Part shown: positions 17,644 to 27,114 of the stretch, in pieces
Layout of the letters: each line of letters begins with the position of its first letter
Position numbering within the stretch: the first letter of the stretch is position 1
Source: an uncultured Draconibacterium sp.
GTDB lineage: Bacteria; Bacteroidota; Bacteroidia; Bacteroidales; Prolixibacteraceae
Direction: 5' to 3'
Length of the DNA: 64,000 nucleotides
NCBI RefSeq assembly: GCF_963677575.1
Contig: NZ_OY782038.1
Coordinates: forward strand, 4,467,501-4,531,500
The notes under the pieces: generated by a model
Seen by the model: only the letters and a program-made list of their open reading frames with translations
Told to the model about the DNA's origin: nothing
Databases searched by the model: none
Made by a program: the position numbers and the translations under genes

Positions 17644-19227
17644 ATGAGAAATATAAAAACACTAATAGCATTTTGCCTGATACTATTCATGGTGGCGTGT
17701 GATGTGGATTACATGGATAATCCAAATGCACCGAGTAGTGTGCCTACAGCTGCGCTGTTTAATAACAATATGAAGAGAGTTGTGGATGCTACCCAGGATA
17801 CCTGGTTTTCCGGACGATTTACTTATGCTACCATGCAGTACTGGCAACAATCGGAATATGGTGATGAAGATCGCTATGTTTACAGAGAGTCGATGCGTCA
17901 AACGCAAAATACTTTTTACGAAGTTGCAGAGAACTTCAGAGAAATTATTCGTTTAAATGAAGACGAAGCTACCAAAGCTGCTGCTGCTGCATCGGGTGAT
18001 AACCAAAACCAGATTGCAACCTGCCGTATTATGTTAGCGTGGTTGTTTAACCTTATGGTGGATACCTGGGGAGATATTCCTTATTATTCCTATGGTTCTG
18101 ATGATCCTGATTTCCAGGCTTTACGTGTGGCTGGTTATGGTGATGACGAAACCGTTTTAAGCCCGGTATATGCAACACAGGCAAAAATCAATGAGGATAT
18201 TCTTAAAGAGTTGGACGAAGCCGCCGACCAATTGGATGCAAGCAAATCAGGTATGGCCGGAGACAATGTGTTCAATGGAGATGTTGCCAAGTGGAAAAAA
18301 TTCGCCCAATCGTTACGTTTAAGAATTGCGAATAAGGTTAGTGGAGTTAATCCATCGTTGGCATCAACTCACATCAGCAATGCAATTTCTTCAGGTGTAT
18401 TTACTTCAAACGATGAGAACGCCATGTTCGAATACGAGTCGAGCGACAAAAATGCTTCTCCTATGTACAGAGCATGGAATGTTGATAACCGTAGCGACTT
18501 TGCAGTAGGACACAGTTTCATTACACTGTTAAAAGGTGAGAACTTGGTTGATCATTCGCACACTGATGTAACAACAGGAGCTAATCCTAACCCATTCCTG
18601 GGGATTATGGATCCAAGGATTCATAAATACGCTCAGAAAAACAAAAATGGAGATTATGTTGGTATGTTCATCTCTGAAAGTTCGGCTGATGCTGCTACTT
18701 TTAGTATTGAGTCCTTACCTGGTACCGCCATTATTGAAACGCCTAATTTTGCTGAAACTTTAATGGAATATGCTGAAGTATGTTTTATTCAGAGCGAAAT
18801 AAATGGTTGGGATCAGACCTGGTACGAGAAAGGTATACGCGCTTCGATGGAAAAATGGGGTGTTGATGCTGCCGATATTGATGCATATATTGCCGCTGTA
18901 CCTGCAGCAAGTATGGAAACTGTACTTACGCAAAACTTTATCGCGTTGTATATGCAAGGTCATACTGCCTGGATGAATTATCGTCGTACAGGATATCCTA
19001 AAACCTTAATCCAGCCTTATTCGGAATACAGTGTTTACGATCCAACTGCTGAAACCTGGTTAGATAAAGTATTTACTCCACTTGTTGAGGAAGTAGATGA
19101 TCTGCCTTACCGAATGAGATACCCCGCTCAGGAACAAACTCTGAACGGTGCAAACAGAAAAGTAGCTGCTGATGCATTAAGCAACGGTGATGTTATTTAT
19201 TCGAAATTATGGTGGGATGTTAATTAA
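17644..19227 (+). CDS. SusD/RagB-like surface lipoprotein (copy 2)
   Basis: The 527-residue lipoprotein is the partner of SusC copy 2. The lipidation cysteine is C19 (FMVAC), followed by DNPNAPSSVPTAALF, the usual SusD opening. The segment AWLFNLMVDTWGDIPYY and the C-terminal FIALYMQGHTAWMNYRRTGYP match the same SusD-like branch as copy 1 (compare LVTDMWGEIPYS and WVSLYMDGSEAWSEWRR), so both halves of the locus were duplicated together. I use the ATG at 17644; a TTG two codons upstream is in frame. A clear terminator follows. Confidence 0.93.
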   Translation: MRNIKTLIAFCLILFMVACDVDYMDNPNAPSSVPTAALFNNNMKRVVDATQDTWFSGRFTYATMQYWQQSEYGDEDRYVYRESMRQTQNTFYEVAENFREIIRLNEDEATKAAAAASGDNQNQIATCRIMLAWLFNLMVDTWGDIPYYSYGSDDPDFQALRVAGYGDDETVLSPVYATQAKINEDILKELDEAADQLDASKSGMAGDNVFNGDVAKWKKFAQSLRLRIANKVSGVNPSLASTHISNAISSGVFTSNDENAMFEYESSDKNASPMYRAWNVDNRSDFAVGHSFITLLKGENLVDHSHTDVTTGANPNPFLGIMDPRIHKYAQKNKNGDYVGMFISESSADAATFSIESLPGTAIIETPNFAETLMEYAEVCFIQSEINGWDQTWYEKGIRASMEKWGVDAADIDAYIAAVPAASMETVLTQNFIALYMQGHTAWMNYRRTGYPKTLIQPYSEYSVYDPTAETWLDKVFTPLVEEVDDLPYRMRYPAQEQTLNGANRKVAADALSNGDVIYSKLWWDVN

Positions 19228-19260
19228 CACAAGCCAGTAATTACATGACATGATATATTA

Positions 19261-19293
19261 AAAATAGCCAGGTGTCTTCCTGGCTATTTTTTT
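19261..19293 (+). terminator. Terminator of the second susC-susD pair
   Basis: A perfect 12-pair stem (19261-19272 with 19279-19290) with a six-base loop is followed by T residues. Confidence 0.85.
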
Positions 19294-19343
19294 ATCATTT
19301 TTAAAAAGTTAATTTTACGATCAAACGTTTCCCTTGCAACATT

Positions 19344-20045
19344 ATGCGACTAGTTATTTTTTTTTGCGTTTGTTTTGTTTGCTCTTTTTCCAATGCCCAA
19401 AATAGTGTCATAGACTCTACACGAAAGGTATACGACGAATTGTATGGTTTAGACGTATTATTACACAATGGACAAAAAGAATTCCCGTATTACATGGGGC
19501 ACTACGGTCATCCTTTTTGGCAGTCGGAAAAGCCATTCGAAGCCGATGTGGTAATTAACGGAAAGAAGTTTTGTAAGCAGCTGTTAAATTATAATATCGA
19601 AAAGCAGGATTTTATTTTAACTTATACCGATTATAATGGAGGTGTTAAACGATTGGTTTTTAATGCGTCAGCTATTGATACGGTGTATGCCGGTAACTTG
19701 GTTTTTATACCAACATATAAAGAGAGTAACCTCCCACGTTTTGTTCAACTTGTTTACGACAACCGGATTAAATGTTTTAAAGGGTGGAGTAAAGCGTTGA
19801 AGGTGGCCAACAATGTGCAGTCTGCCTCCGGATTTCAATATAATAGAACACGTACGGAATTTTATTTGTATGATGGAGTAAAGACAAACAAATTTCATAA
19901 CAGGAAGAGTTTTTTGCAATGCTTTGAGAAGCGTAGTCACCCTGAAATAAGAAAGTATCTCGCTCAGCATATTATCCGTTTTAAAAAACTGTCGGATGTT
20001 GATCTGCAAAATCTGCTCGCGTTTTGTGAGAAATTCAATCCTTAA
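19344..20045 (+). CDS. Secreted protein of unknown function, first in a TonB-receptor operon
   Basis: The 233-residue product starts with a signal peptide (about residues 1-18, CSFSNAQ) and has no membrane segment or lipobox after it. The mature part has alternating beta-rich segments with several aromatic residues (YYMGHYGHPFW, FILTYTDYNGG) and two or three cysteines, and ends in a helical tail. I do not recognise the family. It is separated by one base from the TonB-dependent receptor gene, so the two are surely co-transcribed and probably translationally coupled. The context suggests a periplasmic or surface accessory of that receptor, but this is inference only. Confidence 0.85.
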   Translation: MRLVIFFCVCFVCSFSNAQNSVIDSTRKVYDELYGLDVLLHNGQKEFPYYMGHYGHPFWQSEKPFEADVVINGKKFCKQLLNYNIEKQDFILTYTDYNGGVKRLVFNASAIDTVYAGNLVFIPTYKESNLPRFVQLVYDNRIKCFKGWSKALKVANNVQSASGFQYNRTRTEFYLYDGVKTNKFHNRKSFLQCFEKRSHPEIRKYLAQHIIRFKKLSDVDLQNLLAFCEKFNP

Positions 20046-20046
20046 T

Positions 20047-22818
20047 ATGAAATACCTTCTATTCCACATATTCTTGCTGTTCTCAGTAATCAGTATCGCT
20101 CAAAACTCAAAAAACAATCTGGTTTCAGGCACATTTTCACAAATGTCTTTTACTGAATTTGTTCAGCAAATAGAAGAAACAACGCCTTACCGGTTCTTTT
20201 TTAAAGAAGAATGGGTAAAGTCTATTAAGGTGAATAGCACATTCAGGCAATCGTCAATCACAGCTGTTTTAGATGAGGTTTTATTGCCAGCCAATTTAAA
20301 ATATGTGCTTACTTCAAATTATTCAATAATAGTTTTACCTGATAAGGAATTTATACCTGTATTGCCAGATTATTCACTTTCTCCACCAGAACAAACAGAT
20401 AACGAGCAACAAGATGTTTCGTCACAAAACGAACGATTCTTAAAACGCAGGGATCCTGAGTATATTAAAACTATTATTGTAGGTGCTCCCGAAAAAAGCA
20501 AACCGCGAAAGCTGTGTGAAATAAAAGCGTTTATATCCGATGAAGAATCGGGAGAACCTTTGGTTGGGGCAACTGTCTTTATTCCTTCTTTAAATAAAGG
20601 TGCAGCGAGCAACGATGAAGGTGAATGTGTCTTTTACCTCAGACCGGGTATATATTCGGTTATGTTTAAGTGTATGGGGAAAAAGGAGGCCAAATGTAAT
20701 TTAAAGGTCATTTCTGATGGCAGTTTTAACTTTAAAATGGAGGAAGATCTGATCTCAATAAAGGAGGTGTTGGTTCAGGCCGATGAAATTACAGAACGGG
20801 GGGCAAGAGCAGGTCTTGAAATGGTGAATATTAGCAGTATTAAAGAGCTACCTACCCTGATGGGCGAAAAAAATGTATTGCAAATTGCCCAAATGCTTCC
20901 TGGAATTGTAAGTGTGGGAGAAGGATCGGGAGGCATAAACGTGCGAGGCGGAAATGCCGATCAAAACCTGTTTTATGTAAATAATGTTCCGATCTACAAT
21001 AGCACGCACCTGTTTGGTTTTTTCTCTTCTGTAAATTCCGATATTGTCGATAATTTTACCATATATAAAGGTCATGTGCCGGCAAATTATGGTGGCAGAC
21101 TTTCGTCGGTTTTTAACATTGAAACCAGACAGGGAAATAACGACCAGTTTTTTATGCAGGGTGGCGTGAGTCCGGTTTCGGCACAGGCTTCGATTGAAAC
21201 ACCAATTATAAAGCAGAAAGTTTCTCTTATGCTGAGTGCACGCTCTTCCTACTCCGATTGGATTCTGAAACAACTGGATGAGCCGGAACTTAATAACAGT
21301 GCTGCATCGTTTTATGACTTTGCTGGATCTTTGAATTTTAATTTGTCTCAAAATAATCAGTTATCGGTGTTTGGTTACAACAGCCACGACGATTTTACCC
21401 TGAACGAAATTACCGAATTCAGCTATAGCAACAGTGGAGGAGCTGTTAATTATACAAATCGTTTTAACAACAAATTAAAGGCTGATGTTATTGCCTTGGG
21501 TAGCTGGTACCGGTTTGCAACCATTGATAAAACTTTACCGGCAAATTCGTACAGCCATAAATACGAATTGGGGCATTACGAACTGAAAACAATTTTTGAT
21601 TGGATACCAAATGAAAATCATCATTTAAAATTTGGAGGAGAAGCGAAAATGTACGATTTAAACCGGGGAAAGATTATGCCTTACGGCGATGCCTCGGTAA
21701 AGCAGGAGCTGGACCTAGATACGGAAAAAGGATTGGAGTCGGCAATGTTTGTTGATGATAATCTGCAAATTAGCAGTCGTTTGGCATTGTATATGGGATT
21801 TCGTTACAGCTTCTTTCGGGAGTTGGGCCCCAAAACTGTTTTAAATTATACGCCAGGTTCACCTATGGAGCCCATATACGTTAGTGATTCACTTGTTTAC
21901 GGAAAGAATGAACGAATTAGTAGTTATTCCGGGCCGGAATTGAGGTTCTCTGTTGATTATCAGTTAAGAAGCTATAATTCCATAAAGTTCTCTTTTACAC
22001 AAATGAGGCAGTACCTCTTTTTGTTAAGCAATACGGTTTCCATTGCACCTTACGATCAGTGGAAACTGGTAGATTCGCATATTACGCCTCCGAATTCTTT
22101 ACAATTATCAACTGGTTATTTTCATGAATTTGGTTTGTCTGGCATTTCTTTTTCCAGTGAAATATACTACAAAAAGGCAAACAATATTGTAGAGTATAAG
22201 GATGGTGCTGATTTTTTATCGACGCCCTATGTTGAAACTCATGTTCTGCAAGGGAAACAGCGCGCATATGGTGCCGAGTTTATGATCGAAAAAGTGCGTG
22301 GACGTTTAAATGGATGGTTGAGTTATACCTATTCGCGGTCGCTTATAACCGTTGATGATGAAAATGCTTTCGAAGATATTAATTTTGGAGAGGAATACCC
22401 TTCGAATTACGATAAACCGCATGTGTTAAATGCTATTCTTAATTATAAGTTCAATAAACGATTTTCAGTATCGTCGAATTGGGCGTATAGCACAGGACGC
22501 CCAATTACGCTCCCCGAGGGGATATACTACATTGGTAGCCAGCCATTTGTTGATTATTCAAAACGCAACAGTTATCGTATTCCCGATTATTTTAGGATGG
22601 ATTTGTCACTGAAAATTGAAGGCAATCTTAAGCGCCAAAAAAGATTTCATTCCTATTGGGTGGTAAGCGTTTATAATTTAACGGGTAGAAAAAATGCAAA
22701 TACAGTATTTTTTAAATCCGAAAACGGAGTGATTAACGGGTATAAATATTCCGTAATTGGGGTTCCTGTTTTTACACTCTCGTGGAATTGGAAACTTGGA
22801 AACTATGCAAACAATTAA
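20047..22818 (+). CDS. TonB-dependent receptor with STN domain
   Basis: The 923-residue outer-membrane receptor has a signal peptide (1-18), an STN (secretin/TonB N-terminal) domain at about 28-85 (FTEFVQQIEETTPYRFFF), a short linker, a carboxypeptidase-regulatory-like domain at about 155-235 (GEPLVGATVFIPS), a plug at about 250-375 (GGINVRGGNADQNLFYVNN) and a barrel. The STN domain normally contacts a FecR-like anti-sigma factor, but none is encoded here. The ATG at 20047 is used because it opens a proper signal peptide one base after the preceding stop; a longer frame from 19996 overlaps that gene. The DUF4249 gene overlaps its 3' end by 14 bases. The family is often found with DUF4249 lipoproteins; the substrate is unknown. 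Confidence 0.93.
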   Translation: MKYLLFHIFLLFSVISIAQNSKNNLVSGTFSQMSFTEFVQQIEETTPYRFFFKEEWVKSIKVNSTFRQSSITAVLDEVLLPANLKYVLTSNYSIIVLPDKEFIPVLPDYSLSPPEQTDNEQQDVSSQNERFLKRRDPEYIKTIIVGAPEKSKPRKLCEIKAFISDEESGEPLVGATVFIPSLNKGAASNDEGECVFYLRPGIYSVMFKCMGKKEAKCNLKVISDGSFNFKMEEDLISIKEVLVQADEITERGARAGLEMVNISSIKELPTLMGEKNVLQIAQMLPGIVSVGEGSGGINVRGGNADQNLFYVNNVPIYNSTHLFGFFSSVNSDIVDNFTIYKGHVPANYGGRLSSVFNIETRQGNNDQFFMQGGVSPVSAQASIETPIIKQKVSLMLSARSSYSDWILKQLDEPELNNSAASFYDFAGSLNFNLSQNNQLSVFGYNSHDDFTLNEITEFSYSNSGGAVNYTNRFNNKLKADVIALGSWYRFATIDKTLPANSYSHKYELGHYELKTIFDWIPNENHHLKFGGEAKMYDLNRGKIMPYGDASVKQELDLDTEKGLESAMFVDDNLQISSRLALYMGFRYSFFRELGPKTVLNYTPGSPMEPIYVSDSLVYGKNERISSYSGPELRFSVDYQLRSYNSIKFSFTQMRQYLFLLSNTVSIAPYDQWKLVDSHITPPNSLQLSTGYFHEFGLSGISFSSEIYYKKANNIVEYKDGADFLSTPYVETHVLQGKQRAYGAEFMIEKVRGRLNGWLSYTYSRSLITVDDENAFEDINFGEEYPSNYDKPHVLNAILNYKFNKRFSVSSNWAYSTGRPITLPEGIYYIGSQPFVDYSKRNSYRIPDYFRMDLSLKIEGNLKRQKRFHSYWVVSVYNLTGRKNANTVFFKSENGVINGYKYSVIGVPVFTLSWNWKLGNYANN

Positions 22819-23965
22819 AAAAATACCAGGTATACTGTTCATGATTTTGATGCTTAACTCCTGCATCGAAAGGTATTATTATGATGCTCATGACAATTTT
22901 GAGCCGAAGATGGTAATTGAAGGAATGATAAGCGATGGGCGAGAGGTACAGGAAGTTATTGTATCGTCATCGGTATCTCCCGATTCCGGTGTCTTTTTAC
23001 CCATGTCGGGGTGTATTGTGGAGGTGAGTGACGAACACGGAAATATTTATAGCTTCTCTGAATCGGAAGATCGCAAAGGCGTTTACTTAGGAGTAATTGA
23101 CGAAGAAGACTTAACACCGGGAAGCCGGTTTAAGCTAAATGTTACAAGTTGGAAGGGCAAACAATACGAGAGTAGCTTTGAAGAAATGCCATTAGCGCCA
23201 CCTATCGATTCTATTTCGTATCGCTACGAGGTTTATGAAACGGCTGAGGATATTGTTCCGGTTGAAGGACTTCAGTTTTATATCGACCTTAATACGGGCC
23301 CTGAATATGGAAGTTTTTACCGATGGAGACTGGTGGAAACATTTGAATACCACTCTTCTTATCCCATTCAGTTATACCTTGATGAACAGGGCAATATGCA
23401 GGAGGTTCCGGTTGATTACTCGGTGTTTACTTGTTATGCAACCAAAACAATTAACGATATAAACATATTATCTACGCAGGGGGTGGTCGGGAATAGCTTC
23501 ACCGATTTTCCATTGTGTTTTGTAAGCGACCGAACGCAACGTTTAAAATATAATTACAGCCTTTTGGTTGAGCAATATGAAATAAGCCAGGATGAGTATC
23601 GGTTTTGGGAAAGACTAAAAAAGAATAATAAGGAAGATTCAGATATGTTTAGCAAGCAGCCTGCCGCTGTTCAGGGAAACCTGAAATGTATCACAGACCC
23701 CGAAGAAACAGTGTTAGGGTATTTTAGTGTGGCCGGTGTTCGCGAAAAACGTATTGTTTTGAGAGACGTTGATGAACTGAGTTTTAGCCTGCTAAAAGAC
23801 TGTTCTCCGATAAAAATACAAATGGGATTTCCGCAAGAACCAAGACCTTTGTATTTATTGCGTTACACCGACGATGACGGCGCTGCTCTGGGTTGGTTGT
23901 TGTCTGAATGTGTCGATTGCAGGTTAAAGGGTGGAGTTACAACTAAGCCGATTTTTTTTGAATAG
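22805..23965 (+). CDS. DUF4249 family lipoprotein
   Basis: The 386-residue lipoprotein has a signal peptide with lipidation cysteine C20 (MLNSC), followed by KMVIEGMISDG, VIVSSSVSPDSG and other segments typical of DUF4249 proteins, which in Bacteroidota usually sit directly after STN-type TonB receptors. It is presumed to be a surface partner, perhaps playing the part SusD plays for SusC; the function is not established. The ATG at 22805 lies within the last codons of the receptor gene (14-base overlap), and in-frame codons further upstream give no signal peptide. The next gene follows after 22 bases. Confidence 0.88.
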   Translation: MQTIKKIPGILFMILMLNSCIERYYYDAHDNFEPKMVIEGMISDGREVQEVIVSSSVSPDSGVFLPMSGCIVEVSDEHGNIYSFSESEDRKGVYLGVIDEEDLTPGSRFKLNVTSWKGKQYESSFEEMPLAPPIDSISYRYEVYETAEDIVPVEGLQFYIDLNTGPEYGSFYRWRLVETFEYHSSYPIQLYLDEQGNMQEVPVDYSVFTCYATKTINDINILSTQGVVGNSFTDFPLCFVSDRTQRLKYNYSLLVEQYEISQDEYRFWERLKKNNKEDSDMFSKQPAAVQGNLKCITDPEETVLGYFSVAGVREKRIVLRDVDELSFSLLKDCSPIKIQMGFPQEPRPLYLLRYTDDDGAALGWLLSECVDCRLKGGVTTKPIFFE

Positions 23966-23987
23966 TAAGTTTCTAATTTAAGCAGTA

Positions 23988-25670
23988 ATGAGGTACTCTA
24001 AAATAATATGTTTCCTGAGTTGCGTATTCTCCTGTATCTTTCTTTCACAGAATACAATGGCGCAGTACGGAGATAGTACTACTGATTTGTTTGTTGAAAA
24101 ATTGAGTGTTGTTACCGACCGTGATGTTTATTGTGTTGACGAAGTCATTCGTTTTAGAGCATTCAATTGCTCCGGCAATTTGTTAAGAGATGCTGATTGG
24201 AGTAATGTATTGTACGTTGAAGTTGTGGATAAGTATGGAGCGGCGTTGGTGCAACAAAAATTTAATTATAGCGAAAAAGGTGCTTCGGGTATTCTGTTTA
24301 TTCCTCGTAAAATATTAACCGGCAATTATTTTTTAAGAGCCTACACCAGATGGATGCGGAACTACCCAGCCGAACATTTTTTCTATAAAACGCTAACCAT
24401 TGTCAATCCTTTTGATGCGTTGGTTGAGCAGAATACTTATGCAGAAAAGGATAACACCAATTTTATTGTTCAGCATAGCAAGATGCCGGTAACCATAACA
24501 CTTGATAAGTATAGGTACAACAAACGTGAAAGAGTAAATGTTGCTTTAAGTGTTCCGAAACGGTATACCGACTGTGTTATGGCTGTTGTAAAAAAGGAGC
24601 TTTATCAGCCGCGAATTATTCAAATGCTTCCCGTATCTGCTGCCCCTGAGAACGGTTTTATTCCTGAAACAAGATCGCTTTCCCTTACCGGGAAGGTGGT
24701 AAGTATAAACGATTCGGTATCATTACCTTTCCATCAGGTGTTTCTTACCATAATGAAAGATCAACCGGAAATGCGAAGTGCGCTGTCAACCGAAGACGGT
24801 TCAGTTTTTTTTAATTTACCCAAACTTAGGGGAGAATATGAACTGCTCATTTCGGCAGGCACCGGATTGAAAAACGAAAAGGCAATTGTTTTAGTTGATA
24901 ACGACTTCTCAACACAGAAAGTTAATTTCCCTCCCCCTCCTTTTACGCCGGATTCAGATGAGAGAGCTATGTTCCAGAAATTAAGCATTAACAGTCAGAT
25001 TCAGCGTTTATACAACAGTCAGCCGATTCGGTTAATGAAAGAGGAGAATGTTAAAAGGGAGAAATTCTATGGGCAGTCGAATCAATTGATCGAACTGGAT
25101 GATTATATCGATCTGCCAACACTTGATGACTATTTCAGAGAATTGGTTACTTTGGTGTCTGTTCGTAAAGTTGATGGCCAAGAAATATTAAGAGTACAGG
25201 GTCAAAATCCTGAATTAAGGAACAATGAACCACTTGTGCTAATCGATATGATTTCAGTTAATAATATTAACGAGATTCTAAATGTTCCTCCAGACAAGAT
25301 AAAAAGCATCGAAATTATTAATCAACCGTATGTGTATGGCAACTTTACCTATGGAGGGGTAATAAGCTTGATCTCAAAAGAAGGGAAGTTTGCCGATATC
25401 AACCTTGGAAGCTCCAGCCATTTTGTTGATTATAAAATGTTCAACAGTTCTGTGTCAGCACTAGAAGATGATTATGAGAAAAGAATTCCTGATCTTAGAA
25501 GCAGCCTTTTTTGGAATCCTGACGTTTGTTTAGATCCGGAAGAAAAAAATGTGTTTACATTTCATACCGGAGACGTATCCGGGGAGTTTATAATTTTTAT
25601 TACCGGAAGAAATGATAAAAACCAGCTTGAGACGATCATTGAATATTTTTCTGTTATTGATGATCGTTAA
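23988..25670 (+). CDS. Secreted MG2-like / TonB-plug-like protein
   Basis: The 560-residue secreted protein starts with a signal peptide (about 1-25, NTMAQ). Residues about 30-150 resemble the MG2 domain of alpha-2-macroglobulin-like proteins (KLSVVTDRDVYCVDEVIRF, GNYFLRAYTRWMRNYP). Residues about 225-320 look like a carboxypeptidase-regulatory-like sandwich, and residues about 400-475 resemble a receptor plug (EPLVLIDMISVNNINEIL, IKSIEIINQPY, YGGVISLIS) but no barrel follows. Such proteins occur at the end of STN-receptor/DUF4249 operons in Bacteroidota. It is somewhat short for the group as I remember it (often 700-900 residues). A role in the periplasm or on the surface with the receptor is inferred from context. 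Confidence 0.78.
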   Translation: MRYSKIICFLSCVFSCIFLSQNTMAQYGDSTTDLFVEKLSVVTDRDVYCVDEVIRFRAFNCSGNLLRDADWSNVLYVEVVDKYGAALVQQKFNYSEKGASGILFIPRKILTGNYFLRAYTRWMRNYPAEHFFYKTLTIVNPFDALVEQNTYAEKDNTNFIVQHSKMPVTITLDKYRYNKRERVNVALSVPKRYTDCVMAVVKKELYQPRIIQMLPVSAAPENGFIPETRSLSLTGKVVSINDSVSLPFHQVFLTIMKDQPEMRSALSTEDGSVFFNLPKLRGEYELLISAGTGLKNEKAIVLVDNDFSTQKVNFPPPPFTPDSDERAMFQKLSINSQIQRLYNSQPIRLMKEENVKREKFYGQSNQLIELDDYIDLPTLDDYFRELVTLVSVRKVDGQEILRVQGQNPELRNNEPLVLIDMISVNNINEILNVPPDKIKSIEIINQPYVYGNFTYGGVISLISKEGKFADINLGSSSHFVDYKMFNSSVSALEDDYEKRIPDLRSSLFWNPDVCLDPEEKNVFTFHTGDVSGEFIIFITGRNDKNQLETIIEYFSVIDDR

Positions 25671-25690
25671 CCCAATTTCGAACTGTTTTA

Positions 25691-26956
25691 TTAAGTCTTC
25701 CGTTTCTTCTTTTTAGCCGCCGGAAACAGCACATTATTTAAAATTAGCCGGTAACCCGGTGAGTTGGGGTGCAGGCTCAGGTCGGTTGGCGGATCGCCAA
25801 TCAGGTGACGGTAATCTTCCGGATCGTGGCCGCCATAGAATGTCCAGAATCCTTTGCCTTGCTCGCCATGGATATAACGCGCCTCGTTGGCCGGTTTATT
25901 TTCGCCCAGTACAAGCACGTTCGATTTTAGCACCTCTTTACGGTAAGCCGTTGTTTGCCCCATAAAACCTTTAATCAGGTTGCGGTGGTTTTGGCAAAGC
26001 ATGGTAGGGATGGGGTCCCACTTCGCCGAAAAATCAAACAAAGTAAAGTAATCGTTTTCGCGAGCAACGTGGCGGTGGTCGGTGGCATCAATATTCGAGA
26101 ACTCGTAAACATACGGGCTTTTTTCGAGCTTAAAATTCTCGAAAGCAAAAGTGTTGTGGAAATCGAGTTTCTCATCAACATTGGCTTCCATCGGGTCGCC
26201 ATCAAACATGCTCTCGCAAATGTCAACACCCACAGTTGCCAGCGAAATATCGTAAGTGTCGGTAGCGGCACACATGGCAAACAGAAAACCGCCGTTTTGC
26301 ACGTATTTTTGTATTTCGCGCGTAACAAACGATTTCATTTCCGAAACCTTCATAAATCCCAGTTTTTGTGCCAGCTGTTTGTTAATGCTCACTTCCTCCT
26401 GGTACCACGGCATGTGCTGGTACGAACGCCAGAATTTTCCAAACTGCCCCGTAAAATCTTCGTGGTGCAGGTGCAGCCAGTCGTAATCTTTCAGGTTGCC
26501 GTTTAGTATTTCTTCGTCGTAAATAATATCGTAGTTAATTTCGGCGTAGGTTAAAACCATGGTTACGGCATCGTCCCAGGGTTGTTTGTTGGGTGGCGAA
26601 TACACTGCAATTTTAGGTGCTTTGTTCATTGCCACCGCATCCTGGTTCACATCAGGCTGGGCAATTTCGTTTAAAATTCCTAAAGCCTGTGCATCGCTTA
26701 TCACCTCGAAACTAACGCCACGAATCACACACTCATTTTCAATTTCGGGGTAGTGCTGCATTAAAAAACTGCCTCCGCGGTAGTTGAGCAACCACTTCAC
26801 TTCAATGTCCTGTTCCAACACCCAATAGGCAATGCCGTATGATTTCAGGTGATCCTTTTGCATGTCATCCATGGGAATGAGCAGCGAAACAGCTCCGGCA
26901 TGCAATGCCATAAAAAGCAGTATCGGCAACAGAAATATTTTTATGAGTGTGCGCAT
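25691..26956 (-). CDS. Secreted protein of the Bacteroidota family often named asparagine synthetase B
   Basis: The 421-residue product has a signal peptide (about 1-22, HAGAVSLL) and is therefore exported. From memory, close relatives in Bacteroidota carry the database name asparagine synthetase B, but I see neither an N-terminal catalytic Cys2 nor the SGGxDS ATP loop of asparagine synthetase, and an exported ATP-dependent amidotransferase would make little sense. Visible features are IAVYSPPNKQPWDDAVTMVL, a GGFLFAMCAATDT segment resembling a class I glutamine-amidotransferase-like or ThuA-like fold, and GEQGKGFWTFYGGHDPEDYRH. I leave the function open. It ends in a Lys/Arg-rich tail and is convergent with the TonB-receptor operon. 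Confidence 0.8.
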   Translation of the reverse strand: MRTLIKIFLLPILLFMALHAGAVSLLIPMDDMQKDHLKSYGIAYWVLEQDIEVKWLLNYRGGSFLMQHYPEIENECVIRGVSFEVISDAQALGILNEIAQPDVNQDAVAMNKAPKIAVYSPPNKQPWDDAVTMVLTYAEINYDIIYDEEILNGNLKDYDWLHLHHEDFTGQFGKFWRSYQHMPWYQEEVSINKQLAQKLGFMKVSEMKSFVTREIQKYVQNGGFLFAMCAATDTYDISLATVGVDICESMFDGDPMEANVDEKLDFHNTFAFENFKLEKSPYVYEFSNIDATDHRHVARENDYFTLFDFSAKWDPIPTMLCQNHRNLIKGFMGQTTAYRKEVLKSNVLVLGENKPANEARYIHGEQGKGFWTFYGGHDPEDYRHLIGDPPTDLSLHPNSPGYRLILNNVLFPAAKKKKRKT

Positions 26957-27114
26957 GTTGTTTTGTATTATTACAGTGAAACGGGTTTTAGGTTCATATT
27001 GAATTTCGATTGAAGATTAACGAATTTCGATTTCAGAAGTGGTTTCATCTCTTACTTGTATTTCTTTTAATCTCAAATCTTCAATCATCATTCAATATTC
27101 GTCCTTAATCCTTT

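Noticed and set aside
20370..20612. Minus-strand frames opposite the TonB receptor
   Set aside because: Antisense shadows of a long, well-supported gene.
27001..27032. Two copies of GAATTTCGATT, 21 bases apart, between dnaB and the secreted protein gene
   Set aside because: Too short and AT-rich to separate from chance; no palindrome or neighbouring repeat supports a CRISPR or iteron.
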